From Seriola aureovittata (Eukaryota; Chordata; Actinopteri; Carangiformes; Carangidae), in NCBI RefSeq assembly GCF_021018895.1, contig NC_079364.1:18059885-18123884 (forward strand): a DNA stretch of 64,000 nucleotides. Direction: 5' to 3'. The position numbers and the translations under genes are program-made. Below, piece by piece: positions 1 through 10,998 of the stretch. Below the pieces are notes generated by a model. It saw only the letters and a list, made by a program, of their open reading frames with translations. It had not been told where the DNA came from and did not search any database. Position 1 is the stretch's first letter. Every line of letters starts with the position of its first letter.

Positions 1-589
1 GACACACTAGAGAGGCACACTAGGCTGATACATCCTTTCTTACCACTGTTGAGTATTGTTAAGGATGACCTTCTCCATTTGCTGCTGAGTGTGTTCTCTC
101 TTTCTCTCTCTGGTGTCACTCACAAAGACGCACACACACAGTGTGTGCTTTAATGGCGTGTGAACCAGATAGCTAATCTAATAGAATGGCTTTATCCACA
201 ATGTTCCCTGGTGACTAGTCTGTCCCAGCGTGCACTGGATTCAACTACCACTTCCTGAAAAATGTCATGCCTGATAAACCAGTACATAGCTCAACCTTCC
301 CGGACACTTTAATATCCTATATAAAACTTGGCAAACGTTACAGTCAAGGCTATTTCATTCACTCTGCTCTATTTCTTCACTCTTGACTCTGTCTCAGCCA
401 CACCTCTTGGCTCCTGTCTGTTCAATGCCTTTCCTGATTGCTTCTATTATCTCTCTTACCCTGTTCACTTTATTCCAGTCAAGTGAGCCCATTCTACTGC
501 TCCTTTCACTCATAACCAACAACTAACCACCAACCTCCACCCCCCTCCACATACATTTGTGAACTTATGGTTTTGTCCATTAGTTGTAA

Positions 590-925
590 GGGAAATCTAA
601 ATGCTACTGTATAGATTTGCATTTTTGACAATAGTTTGAGTTGCAACAAACCCATACAAAATGTCATCCATAAAGAAGTAGTTTTTGGTGTGGCTGGATT
701 AACTAGCCCACACAGAGTCCTGACCTCAACCCCATCCAACACCTTCGGGACAAGTTGGACTGTGAGCCAAGCCTTATCGCTCAACATCAGTGTGCAACAT
801 TACTAATGCTCTTGTGGCTGCAGCCAGTTTCCAAAATGTTGCAGAGGGCGTTTCCAGGACATTATCACAGCAACAATCACATGAGTGTTCTTTGCTCTAA
901 TTTCTTTTGTCCACATAGTGTATAC
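590..925 (+). mobile_element. Degenerate Tc1/mariner-type transposon relic (3' part)
   Basis: In one frame 715-760 reads like the DLNPIxHLxDxLD segment that surrounds the last catalytic acidic residue of Tc1-like transposases, and the text continues to a terminal ctaatttcttttgtccacat-type end that I know from many fish Tc1-like copies. The 5' part of the transposase is missing and the rest carries shifts and stops, so it is a dead fragment. Boundaries are approximate. Confidence 0.6.
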
Positions 926-930
926 TTTTA

Positions 931-2546
931 TGATAAATGCTTCACATACCTAAAATAGTCCCTGGTTGTTCTTCAGGTAGACATTTTCAATTTTCTATAT
1001 CACTGTGGGTACATGTGGCCATATGTATGCACTTGTCACCTCCACTTGTCACCTGTCAGCTGGGGACTGCTTAATGTTCCACTGATTATCTCCACTCACC
1101 ACAGTGACCCCTCAGTGAATGTGTGAAATCACGTAACCGCGTTCTTTTATATAAGTGCCAATACCCAGCTGGTCTTTCCACCTATTTGTCAGTGTGATGC
1201 TTTGTGTCTCTCTGTTTATCCATCTTAGGTCAGACTGACATGATGCAGAGCTGATGACAGAGTCTGGAAACAGTCTGGGTCAGTAGATTATTTATGAGAG
1301 CTCCTCTGGCCCAGACTTCTTCTCTGGTGCCAGTGCAAGAAATTTACTGTGTCTGCAGTGGTCTGAATGCTCATTGCATTATTGGAATACCAGATACAGT
1401 CCAGTGAAAAAAGTGAGGAGGGAGAGAAGGAGAAGAAGAAAAGAAAAAAAACTGTTGAAATGTATAGGATGAGAAGCAGATAAGAAACTGAATTCTATAT
1501 AACATCCCTAGAGTGTAGCGATAACAGAAAATGAAAACAATGGAGAATGAAAGTAAAAGAAATGGATGGAAGTTTTAAGATGAGGAAGAAAATGAAAGGC
1601 TTGTACCTTTTGTTTTATTCAGAGTAATATTACCTAGTGCAATAATTCCTGCTATGCTCATATGATACAAACCTTGGTGTATTATTGCATAAGGTCTGGC
1701 AGACCTAGGAGGTCTAGAATAAGATCAGCAGCATACTAAACAGTCACTGATGAGAGGACCGCCTGCACCGCTCTTTGGATTCACGTCTCACACATATTGG
1801 ATGAAACTACCTCTTTTCAGGGTGCTTTTGAAACAGTTACGGTTTTTCAGTGTCAGACATACTCCATTTGCTGCATATGAAATAACATCTTACATATACA
1901 TATTACAGAATAGCCTCTCCCATTGTATATAGCATGACTGCTCTTAAGCATCTGCACCAGGCCTGTGCAAGCATTTGTTGGAATAACATTAAAATACACA
2001 GTAAACTGGTATATTTAATGCTAACATTTGAATCCAGGGCAGCTGTATTTATACAACTACAGTGCCATTGTGTGTTACAATGTCATTTACCTAGTTATCA
2101 TCCAAACTCTTGAAGCCAGCTAGTAGCAACAAAGACATGAATGCAGAAAATTTGGTTCAGCCTGAGTTATTTTTTCCTGTGACAACGACTTATGACAAGA
2201 ATTTTGAATTCCTGTTTCACAATGCGGGACCGGTAATTACACATGGGTCTATTCTTTGTTTCTCTGGAAGCTCTTGTGTTATGAATTACATATGAGCTTA
2301 TTTATCTAAAGTCTGGTATGCGGCTATGGCAAATGGCCATTCTTTTGTTGGGAAAGAATTTCCTATGAAACTTCTCTAACCTAGTTCCTGTATCATGTCT
2401 AAAAATGGCGTGTGTGGAAACGAGGCAACAAACCTTCTCAAGATAGTAGAAACTTCCACTGAGGGCAATACACAAAACACATTGCTGGAACACAGAAAAG
2501 CATCCCATAGATACAGATGAACCCACTGCATTATGATCTTATCTTT

Positions 2547-2548
<2 letters not shown>
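931..2548. other. Intergenic sequence, nothing recognised
   Basis: AT-rich, no conserved reading frame, no splice-flanked coding segment and no repeat that I recognise. Open stretches are all short and lack composition or motif support. Confidence 0.5.
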
Positions 2549-2609
<61 letters not shown>

Positions 2610-2612
2610 TGC
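2549..2612. repeat. (GT)n microsatellite
   Basis: An almost pure GT dinucleotide run of about 64 bases with one interruption near the end (gtatgtgt). Likely polymorphic in length. Confidence 0.95.
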
Positions 2613-4989
2613 ATATTCTAGTTTGTTTGTCTAGTTTTACATAATAAAGCAGTGATGCAGGGAGCTACCTGTTCAGACAGGGTTCACAGCAAGCCAACAG
2701 CTAAACCTGCAACTTACTCAGTCTACTGCATTTTGGGCTTCAACCTCCACCAGTGTTTCCTGATGTACATGTATAAAACGATGAAAACTGTAACTTAATC
2801 ACATGTGACATTGAACTTCATATGTGATAAGTTCATATGCACATGTGGCTTTCAGACATTTCACAAGACAAATTCACATGACACATTTTTTTTTAAGGAC
2901 ATTTCATGTGTGAAATTATGTTTTAAAAATGAGTCCTGACAACAAAGAAAGGCTTAGATCTAAAGAGTAACAAAGGTGGGGCTGGTGTGAGAAAGAGAGA
3001 TGAAATGTGAGAAGAGGGAAAGAGGATGAGAAAAGTGGGCAAGCAGACTGGTAAATATTAAGTCTGACTCCTGCCTTATCCGATTTTACCTCTTTCTGAG
3101 TGAGTGAATGTAAGTGTATACTGTATGTGTAAGATTTTATTATGGGGCAGGGGAGAGTGTTAACAAGAGCCTTTGGGGAAAGAGGCATGATGTGTGATTA
3201 AGCCTAGGAGTGTAAAGAATAAGGATTCAAAAGAAACAGCTGCGATCAGAGGAGTGAAGACACGATCTTGGTTAGCTGTGTGTGATCAGACATTTCAAAA
3301 CATCAAACGGAATTTTTCCAAAGTTGTAAAAGATCATTTAGGGAATTAATTATTCAGGTCCAGTTCTCACTGAGACAAGGTTATGGCTCCATCCCTACAC
3401 TGCAGCCCTGGCTGCTGCTGAGTCAGGATTAATCTCATGGCAAAATATTTCTCTGAATGCCTCACATGAATTATTTAAACTGAAATCACAAAACTTATTT
3501 GTGTGTATCGCCTTGGCTACATTATTAGAGCTGAAGGACACATTTTGGATGAGGAGGGAGAGGCTGCGCAGGTGGGATGAAAACGGCTGTGGGTCTGTGG
3601 CTGCAGTCTAATAATGCCAGACGCCCGAGGGAGAAAGTAATCAAAACGTCACCGTCACATGAGCACAGCACTTATGTAAGCAGCTGTTGTTAGATAGCAT
3701 GGCAATGCTGCCTGATTACAATCACTTGGTAATTACAAAGGCAAGCATACAACATACACACTTTGCTGAAATACATGGTAGCTAAAAGTGAATTTTGCCG
3801 TAAATTGAGTGGTTGATGTTGATATAGCTAATGTATCTCATAAAACGTCAAATAAAATCTAGACAAGACAAATGCCACTCTGCAGTTAAATCAAACTGTG
3901 CATGTCTTAATTTCCTGCTTCACCACTTATTGACATTGAATATTTTAATCTCCCTTTATCTGTATTTCAGGGAATTATGTGATTTTCCATTTTATGCAAG
4001 CTGCTGAGTAGCTCTAATCATAGAATTAAATTGGAACCTCACAGCAGGTTTTTATTGACGAGCCATATGGATTCACACTGACTGGTTGATGAGAGCATTA
4101 TGCTGGCATGCAGAGCAGCTACAAACTGTCAGGACGCCTTCAACACAGACATAAGTAAGCAAAGTTGAACTCAACTTTCACTGACTGTGGGCCAGCACAG
4201 CTCAGTCATCACTGCCGTAGGGTTTACATGAAGATTAAGCAGGATCATGTTCCAAATCTGACACCGAAGCTCCCCAATACCCCCCCCCACGCAACATACA
4301 CAACATGCACAATGTATAACTGCCACACATACACACTTAAATCTTTATCTTAATTGTACTTAATTTATTGTATTAGCGTAAAATTGTATTGCATGATCGT
4401 TCAAATAAACCTCCAGTATCAGACTTTCATTTTCATCAGTCAAGAATTATATTAAAGTTCCATTATCAGCGATTAAATGGCATTCGCTGATGGACTCTAG
4501 AGACTGTGGCTTTATTTAATCACATGGCAGTTGGCTTAGTATTTACTAAATAAGAATTACCAATGCTGTTTAAAGAGCAAGCTGGTACAATTGTTGAAAG
4601 TAAAAACACCGTAGATGTGTTAGAATGTGTTAACCAAAATACAACCTAGTCAGGCCAGAAAAAGTCAGGCTATGAAATAGAACTATGCCACATATAAATG
4701 AGGAATCTTTTGAGTAGAGTTAGTAGGCTATTTATACTGTATGCATAACATATAAACATATGATGATATGTGATCTGTGGGGTATGTATGGAGGCATGAG
4801 GATGTTTCATAATGTACAGAGCTTATCCCTTGATTTCAAAATAGATGTAACCAAAAGCAAAAAAGTCACACATACTATCATATCCTTATCTGTTTACACG
4901 CTCTTTTATTGTCTGCTTATTGTGCCTTTGCCGAGCTCCTGCTGCACCTTTTCCTGCTCTAAGCCCCAACCCCTCCTTTCATAAACACG

Positions 4990-4990
<1 letters not shown>
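2613..4990. other. Intergenic sequence, nothing recognised
   Basis: No coding or RNA gene seen. It ends in a C/CA-rich patch near 4280-4345 and a T-rich patch before the G run at 4991. Confidence 0.45.

Positions 4991-5027
<37 letters not shown>
4991..5027. repeat. Homopolymer of 37 G
   Basis: Thirty-seven consecutive G residues on the + strand. A run this long can form stacked G-quadruplexes, and its true length is hard to read by sequencing, so the number may be an assembly estimate. Confidence 0.95.
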
Positions 5028-5029
5028 CG

Positions 5030-5037
5030 TGACGTCA
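5030..5037. promoter_or_regulatory. CRE palindrome TGACGTCA
   Basis: A perfect full-site cAMP response element lies two bases after the G run. About 100 bases further on, near 5140, is an octamer/POU-like tttgcaaat. No gene start is visible nearby, so any role as a distal element is an inference. Confidence 0.35.
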
Positions 5038-5456
5038 GACTGTAATCGATTCAAGGACATGTCCGCAGCCATGTCTATAATGGCGATGGCAACAGCCCAC
5101 TGTGGTGTGTCACTTTATGAATGGGGACTAGCAGCAGCCCTTTGCAAATGAGATGCTCCGCTGATGTAACAGTCAGACCCCTTGGGAACATGCACAGTCT
5201 GCTGTCAGACACTACTCGTATATAACAGTAACATCTTAATTTATGTTATAATAACAGTAAACTGTGGATGTTTGCTTGAGTCCAAGAGATAAGATTTTGG
5301 AATAATAGCTATGATCCCACTATTATGCAACAGATTGCATTCAATGTTCCCACCATAAACTAGGAGAAACTGAATGAAGGCGACAGTATAAAGATTGCAT
5401 CAGGTGATTGTGAGCTTAAAGCACTGAGAGGGTGTTTGGTTATCATCACAAATGCA

Positions 5457-8400
5457 TTTATTAACCATTGTTTTAACAAAATATAGGTTACATTAAAAAC
5501 AAAACGTAAAAATAAAGGTATGTTTCAATCAATACATGCAAACATGGTTAACATTCACTTCAACATAAGAAATAGACAGACTCATAGTACAGATTAAAAC
5601 AGTCAGATGACTGCTGATGTTACAACACAAAGCGAGCTGCATAGGATTTACAGAAAACAATAAACTCACTGACTAGAAAGCAAATCAAGAATAAAAAAAT
5701 CCAGTGCCATACAATGGTTATAAATTAGACAGAGGTGATTGAGGTTTTCCACAGTGAGAGAAAAGTGCAATAAAATATGAGAAAGAAAGGAAAACATCTT
5801 GGTTAGTAGCTATTCACAGGAGAAGCTTTCATTTATCTACCATGCCCCTTTCCTTGTTCTCACTCAAAGTGCATAAGACCTGCTTTGACTGAGTCTGCTC
5901 AGTATCAGCTACAATCATAAGTCACTCAGGTCAAAAACTCAAAACGCCACAGTGCATCTCATGTTATCCCTCTTTCCCAGATATGGTCATCATCATTGTC
6001 CACTGTTCACATGTTCTGCAGTCACATTATTTCTTAACAAACCAGCACTTGCCATCTCCCATCTTTTTTTACATGTCTCTAAGTAAACTTAGGGTTTAGT
6101 AAGGCAGTGTACACCTATAGCTGTGCACATGTGGTTTCCAATGTTTCATTTCATTCAGATACACTGCTCACATTTTGGTCTGCATTTCAGGCAAAATTCT
6201 GCAATATCTTACCATCATATAAAACATCATTTTGAGACAAAATATCACAATTCATGGTAACGCCAATTCTATCATCAGTCTTATTTTAAACGGCCCTGAA
6301 GAATGATGTTATTCCTAAGTGTGCTTTTTGGAATTCTTTAAGTTTAGGTTCACAATTTATCTTCCAGCTTCACAGGATCATCAGATAACAAACTTTTACC
6401 ATTCACGTCCCTCAAGTCTGCTTTTAAAATGCTTCAAAATACACACAACATAGAACAGTAATAGGAAGACATTCAATATGAAACATTAACACATTTACAT
6501 ACATATCTATATATCAGTGAACTCTGATGCAAAATGTTATGTGTACATTGAGGTGAAAATCTAATCAAACCAGAAGCCCTTCTTATGGTAGGGATGCACC
6601 AATAACAACAGCAGTGTGGGAGATAGCACTGATTTCTTACAGTTTTCACAGCTTTTGGAAACTTAAACCAGAGTTACGTGTTATGGAAAACAGAGCACAT
6701 ATCATATTCACACAGTCATTTGTGTCAGTAACTCCCAACACTATATAGAGCAAATCTGATCAGATGTCAGCCAAACGGTAAAATTTGAAAAATCACATCC
6801 TTTGTTGGGAGTGATTGATTGGTATTGATGCATCTCTCCATCCCCAAATCAGTCGTCTCATCCTGGATAATTAATGCTTTTTGGCCTTGCACTGCATGGA
6901 TGCTTGAACAAAGTTTACATACACCAAAGCAGACAATATGTAAATACCCACTGATCTAACAACATAACACACAGTAAGCTCTGCTATAGCCAGACCTTTT
7001 ATAACCACAGTGTATTTAAATGAACAGATGAGATATATGCAGCTCTGTACATGATAAAGCTAAGCTGAGTGGTAGTAAATGTCAACTCACCACAGGCCAT
7101 GTCTCATTTTTAGAAAAAAACTAAAAAACTATTCTAACAACATCAGGTGTAGCGCTGCAATGACACAAACCGTGTCAGATTTTGAGACAAACAGTGATGG
7201 ATTCACAGTGGAGCTGCTCCAAAAAAACTAAGTGGTTACAGGAATAGTCTTTTATCCACATCCCGACCTGATGGCCTCGTTCAGTGGAGAGCATCCCTCT
7301 GAGGCCATGATGATGTAAACAAAGCCCAAAGTGATGTTGAGATTACAGTCAGAGCATGGAAATTAAAAGCACCCTGGCTGTTCCTCTACTTACTGAACTG
7401 GAGTCTCAACTCTCCACACACTCACAAACACTGACATTATGATACAACTAAAGAAAAAGCATGATGAATAACTGCATTTAGGCAAACAAATGCGCCTGAA
7501 ACAAGAGAGTCCGTTTGCCATAAAGAATGCGTACATGATCAGGAGCAGGTTTGGAAGACTACTGTGTAACATCAAGGCATATTGTATGAAAATGAAGCAA
7601 TCAGACAGTTTGCAATCTATGGATGGAAATATTGGCTAGTCATGTGATCCATACCCTTTTGCTCATGTGTGAGGAGTGTAAGGAGCAGCACTATTCTTAC
7701 ACAGTGATGGCTATCATGTACCTTTACAGGGGCAGAAGCTGGTTAAAACGCACACGTCCGTGCAATAGCTACTTTGTCTACAGACAACACTGCTCTGTGA
7801 AAAAGTTACACAGTGTAATTGAAAACATTAGAAATGAATAAGCACTGTGTTTTGAATCTGCAAATGTACAATAATACTTTTCTGTTTGAACATATCTGTT
7901 AGAAAATTATTACTGTGAAAATAACATCTGTTTTATATCGATCAACCTGAAGAAGATGGGAAAAAATCCACAAGTAATCTGAGGTAAATTTTATCTTTGA
8001 TACGGCTACTAAATCTATTTTCCTTGGGAGAACAACAGCCACGTTCAAGGGGTTCATTCTGGAAAAAATCCTTCAGTGCAGGAGGGGAATGTTGAAGCCC
8101 ATTTTTTATAATCACACTCTTTCTGATTTGGTGGAATATGCATGATGCTGTTATAATATGAGGAATTGTTTTTTCAGAAAAAAAAAAACTTTTTTTTTTC
8201 TTTGATTTGTAAATTTGGCAAAAATATTTAACAATTTTTACATTAATGCAGGAAAAAATATAAAATTGGTGTTGAATAGGAGCAAATATACCTATGTGTA
8301 AAAGGCAGGTTTGTGACTACGTATGGGGTCCCTGGATTAAAGCCTGCATATGTATGGACACTGACTGTTTCCCAGTGCCTATTTAATGCATTTTGTATAT

Positions 8401-9014
8401 TCAAGTCTAATGAAGAAATTACTGTATGACATTCAATGCGAAAACTTCCCACATCATGGCTTAAAATAAGGCATTTTCAATGGCATGACAGTGGGAAATT
8501 ATACATTAAATGCATTCGAATAAAATAAAACATATTTCGCATATTTCTGTCTGTCAACGCTGTTTCCTATTAAGTCGATATTTTTGCACACATGCAAAAC
8601 ATATTATTTTTTTTAATAACACTGTGCCATCTAATAAATTTACGGCATCTCCTGAAATGAACAGTGAAGCCTGGAGTCGGCATTTCCCAGCACGTTTTCC
8701 GTGGCACGTGTTTCTACATTACATAACATGAACATGCCCTCCCAAAGGGCACCAAGCTGTACAGAGCCCTGACATCAAGGCAAATTATCTAACAGCATCC
8801 CACACCTGACACCTACCAAAGGCTTACACAGTGGTCCTTAACACTCAGTCTGTCACCACAGCAGGGCAAATTATTTTCTGTGTCACAAAATGTATGTTGG
8901 CTATCTGACAATGGCAGAGAAAATCATTTTAACAGGCTACAGTCGTATTTAAGGTACCCGGGGATCAATTACGCGCAAATTACGCACGCAGTGTGCCACT
9001 GCAGACTACAAAGC
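5457..9014 (-). other. Probable long 3'UTR of the PPP1R3 gene
   Basis: The sequence downstream of the PPP1R3 stop is AT-rich and contains no repeat I recognise. The first convincing poly(A) signal context on the minus strand that closes a repeat-free block is tttatt at 5457-5462 (AATAAA on the minus strand). A single 3.5-kb 3'UTR is an inference; shorter alternatives are possible because other AATAAA variants occur inside. Confidence 0.35.
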
Positions 9015-9941
9015 TCAGATAAAGTGAATCCATCCATTCTCCCACTCCCGCGGTGGGGATATCTTGAACTGGTGACGCCGCACTTTGTAGTTGTTCCCAT
9101 TATTATTGTCCCAGAATTCCTCCCCGCCGACACAGTATTTAATTGCAAACTGCAATGTGCCTCCGTTTTCGAGGTAGGTAGGCATGACGATCTTAAAACA
9201 GAATTTATCGGTGTCACCGTCGCTTGAGTTGGGAACATAGGACGCCAAACTGTCCATAAATGTTATCCAGTTGTTTAATGAATACCGCAAAGAGACGCTC
9301 TTTTCGAAAGCCAGATTCAACACCCTCGCAAAACCGGAGAGGCTGAATTCGTCTGCCTCAACGCTCTCCAACATGACTTTCACCTCCCTCACTTTCTGCT
9401 CAAAGCCGGGGAGAATACCGGGACTGGCAAACTGCAACTCCATGAACACAGACTGTGTAGGAGCCCGGGGGAATTTTGTGTCCAAATGATTAAGTTGGAG
9501 GGGTCCTTTGGGTAGTTTTGCCAGGATGCGCTCTGGCACCTCTGGCACATCTGTATCATCGAAATGCTTCACTGAAATGAGCTCTAGGCCCAGAGAGTCG
9601 GCGAACCGGACTTTCTTTTGACTGGTTGGACTTCTGCTGCGGGAGATCTCTAACTTTGCTCTCTCTGTGGGTGTAGGCAACGATTTGCATCTCCGACGCA
9701 GGCTTGGACTCTGCTGAGGTTTCTGGAAAACCTCTCTGCCCCGTGGTCTCTCGTCCACCACCGGGCTCTCGATGGGCTCACAGGTAGTACCGTTCATCAA
9801 GTCAAAGTCTTCCCCATCATCAAGCCGCGGGTTTGCCGCTGCCAGGCTTCCGAACAGTCCAGCTATGCAGCTGTAGTTCCTCGGCAGGCAGTTCTTTGGA
9901 GGCAGCATGACCACGACAGTATGCCCAGACTCTGCTTCCAT
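9015..9941 (-). CDS. Protein phosphatase 1 regulatory subunit 3 (PPP1R3D/E type)
   Basis: Glycogen-targeting subunit that tethers PP1 catalytic subunit to glycogen particles and so favours glycogen synthase dephosphorylation. The intronless frame gives 308 residues from the ATG at 9941; the open frame runs 7 codons further but begins with GTG. Visible in order: a PRNYSCIAGL segment near residue 20, an RSRSP patch, the PP1-binding RVxF motif within KKVRFAD (about residues 109-115) followed by SLGLEL, and a C-terminal CBM21 glycogen-binding domain (about 170-300) with the family signature FWDNNNGNNY and a terminal WIHFI. The RSRSP patch, the GGTLQFA segment and the WIHFI end resemble PPP1R3E most, then PPP1R3D; paralogue assignment needs a tree. 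It is divergent from C16orf46 with about 0.7 kb between them. The family is certain, the letter is not. Confidence 0.9.
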   Translation of the reverse strand: MEAESGHTVVVMLPPKNCLPRNYSCIAGLFGSLAAANPRLDDGEDFDLMNGTTCEPIESPVVDERPRGREVFQKPQQSPSLRRRCKSLPTPTERAKLEISRSRSPTSQKKVRFADSLGLELISVKHFDDTDVPEVPERILAKLPKGPLQLNHLDTKFPRAPTQSVFMELQFASPGILPGFEQKVREVKVMLESVEADEFSLSGFARVLNLAFEKSVSLRYSLNNWITFMDSLASYVPNSSDGDTDKFCFKIVMPTYLENGGTLQFAIKYCVGGEEFWDNNNGNNYKVRRHQFKISPPREWENGWIHFI

Positions 9942-9962
9942 AAAACGCAGCAGTCCCTGCAC

Positions 9963-10590
9963 TGCAGAACCGAAGTGGTCGTGATGAAAAATACCGGAGA
10001 GTTAAGAGATGGAGCCGTCAGGTGTCAGTGTCCCCCTCGCGGATAGGTGCTCAGGCTGCGTCAGAAGCTGACACTATGCAGGGCTGCACCAATAAACCAA
10101 GCTGTTGTTGTGCAACGTGCGAGTGTGCTCCAGCTGATCGGTCACTTTTAAATTTCGGCGTGTGTGAATAAAATATCTCACTGTCTGCTCACTGCAAAAA
10201 AAAAAGGATAAAACGAGAATACCTCTCTCTTCACAACAACCAGCCCTCGCTTCCGTTTCCATGTGGTGAACATGCAATGTCCTCTCACAGCTGACTTGAA
10301 CCTGTGTTCAGAGTTTGACGGCTACTGAGGATCTACGTGCAGAACTGAACGTAGCAACTAATCAAGATGGTTTCCTCCTCAAAACCACCGGTTAACTTCC
10401 GCTTTTTCACACTGTGGCATCATAGTGACCTCGATAGGCCAAATAAAAGAAATAAAGATTTATTTTAAACACATTTGAACTTAGTTTGGGGGCATTTTTG
10501 TGATGTAGTTAGACCTATTACATAACAGATGTAATAATTCATCTGGGCCAGTCAGGGCTGCAACAGTAGCCCATCCCCTCCAATTTTCTG
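9963..10590. other. Intergenic region between divergent PPP1R3 and C16orf46 genes
   Basis: Contains the presumed PPP1R3 5'UTR and promoter (about 9945-10400, with several CpGs) and a short AT-rich stretch at 10440-10540. No open frame is supported. Confidence 0.4.
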
Positions 10591-10591
10591 T

Positions 10592-10636
10592 ACGTCACAT
10601 ATTTCCGGTGCCGCACGTACGGGTTGTCATGACGAC
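10592..10636 (+). promoter_or_regulatory. C16orf46 core promoter with ETS-like site and RFX X-box
   Basis: Three motifs cluster: a CRE-like acgtca near 10592, an ETS-like tttccggt at about 10602-10609, and gttgtcatgacgac at 10623-10636. The last is a near-palindromic X-box with one mismatch to the RFX consensus GTHNYYATRRNAAC. They sit just upstream of a leader exon that ends at the donor at 10825/10826. RFX sites of this kind mark genes of ciliated cells; that reading is an inference. Confidence 0.45.
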
Positions 10637-10639
10637 AGC

Positions 10640-10825
10640 GTTGCGGCTAGTCTCTGAAGGCATTCGTCGCCTCTACACGTCTGTTAGGGAAAACTCTGTC
10701 GACCAGAGAGAAAACTACTCCTCACGACGGATAGCAATGCTTCTTTATGAGTGGTGAATTCTGGCAAGAGAATAGTGATACAAACACACTCAAAATGCAA
10801 CAGGGACTGAGCCTGCCTCAGTATG
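10640..10825 (+). other. Putative non-coding first exon of C16orf46
   Basis: CpG-containing sequence ending in tatg|gtgagtgaa, a good splice donor at 10826. The next acceptor is cctctag ending at 10976, and the coding ATG follows 22 bases later. The 5' boundary (transcription start) is a guess. Confidence 0.4.
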
Positions 10826-10998
10826 GTGAGTGAAGTCTGACTTTGACAAACTGGTGTAACGTTTTCCAGGTTTCTAACGTTTCAGGCAAAAACTGACTCT
10901 GCGCAAAACAATATAGGCTACATTTTACAGTTTATATTTGGTAGCCTATACTCTGGTTTTTTATGTCTTCCTCTAGATCTACAAAAGCTAACTAAATA

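Noticed and set aside
8880..9489. Open frames of 115 and 72 codons on the + strand
   Set aside because: They are antisense shadows of the PPP1R3 coding exon.
9942..9962. GTG start seven codons upstream of the PPP1R3 ATG
   Set aside because: Eukaryotic initiation at GTG is rare and an in-frame ATG with a plausible N-terminus follows.
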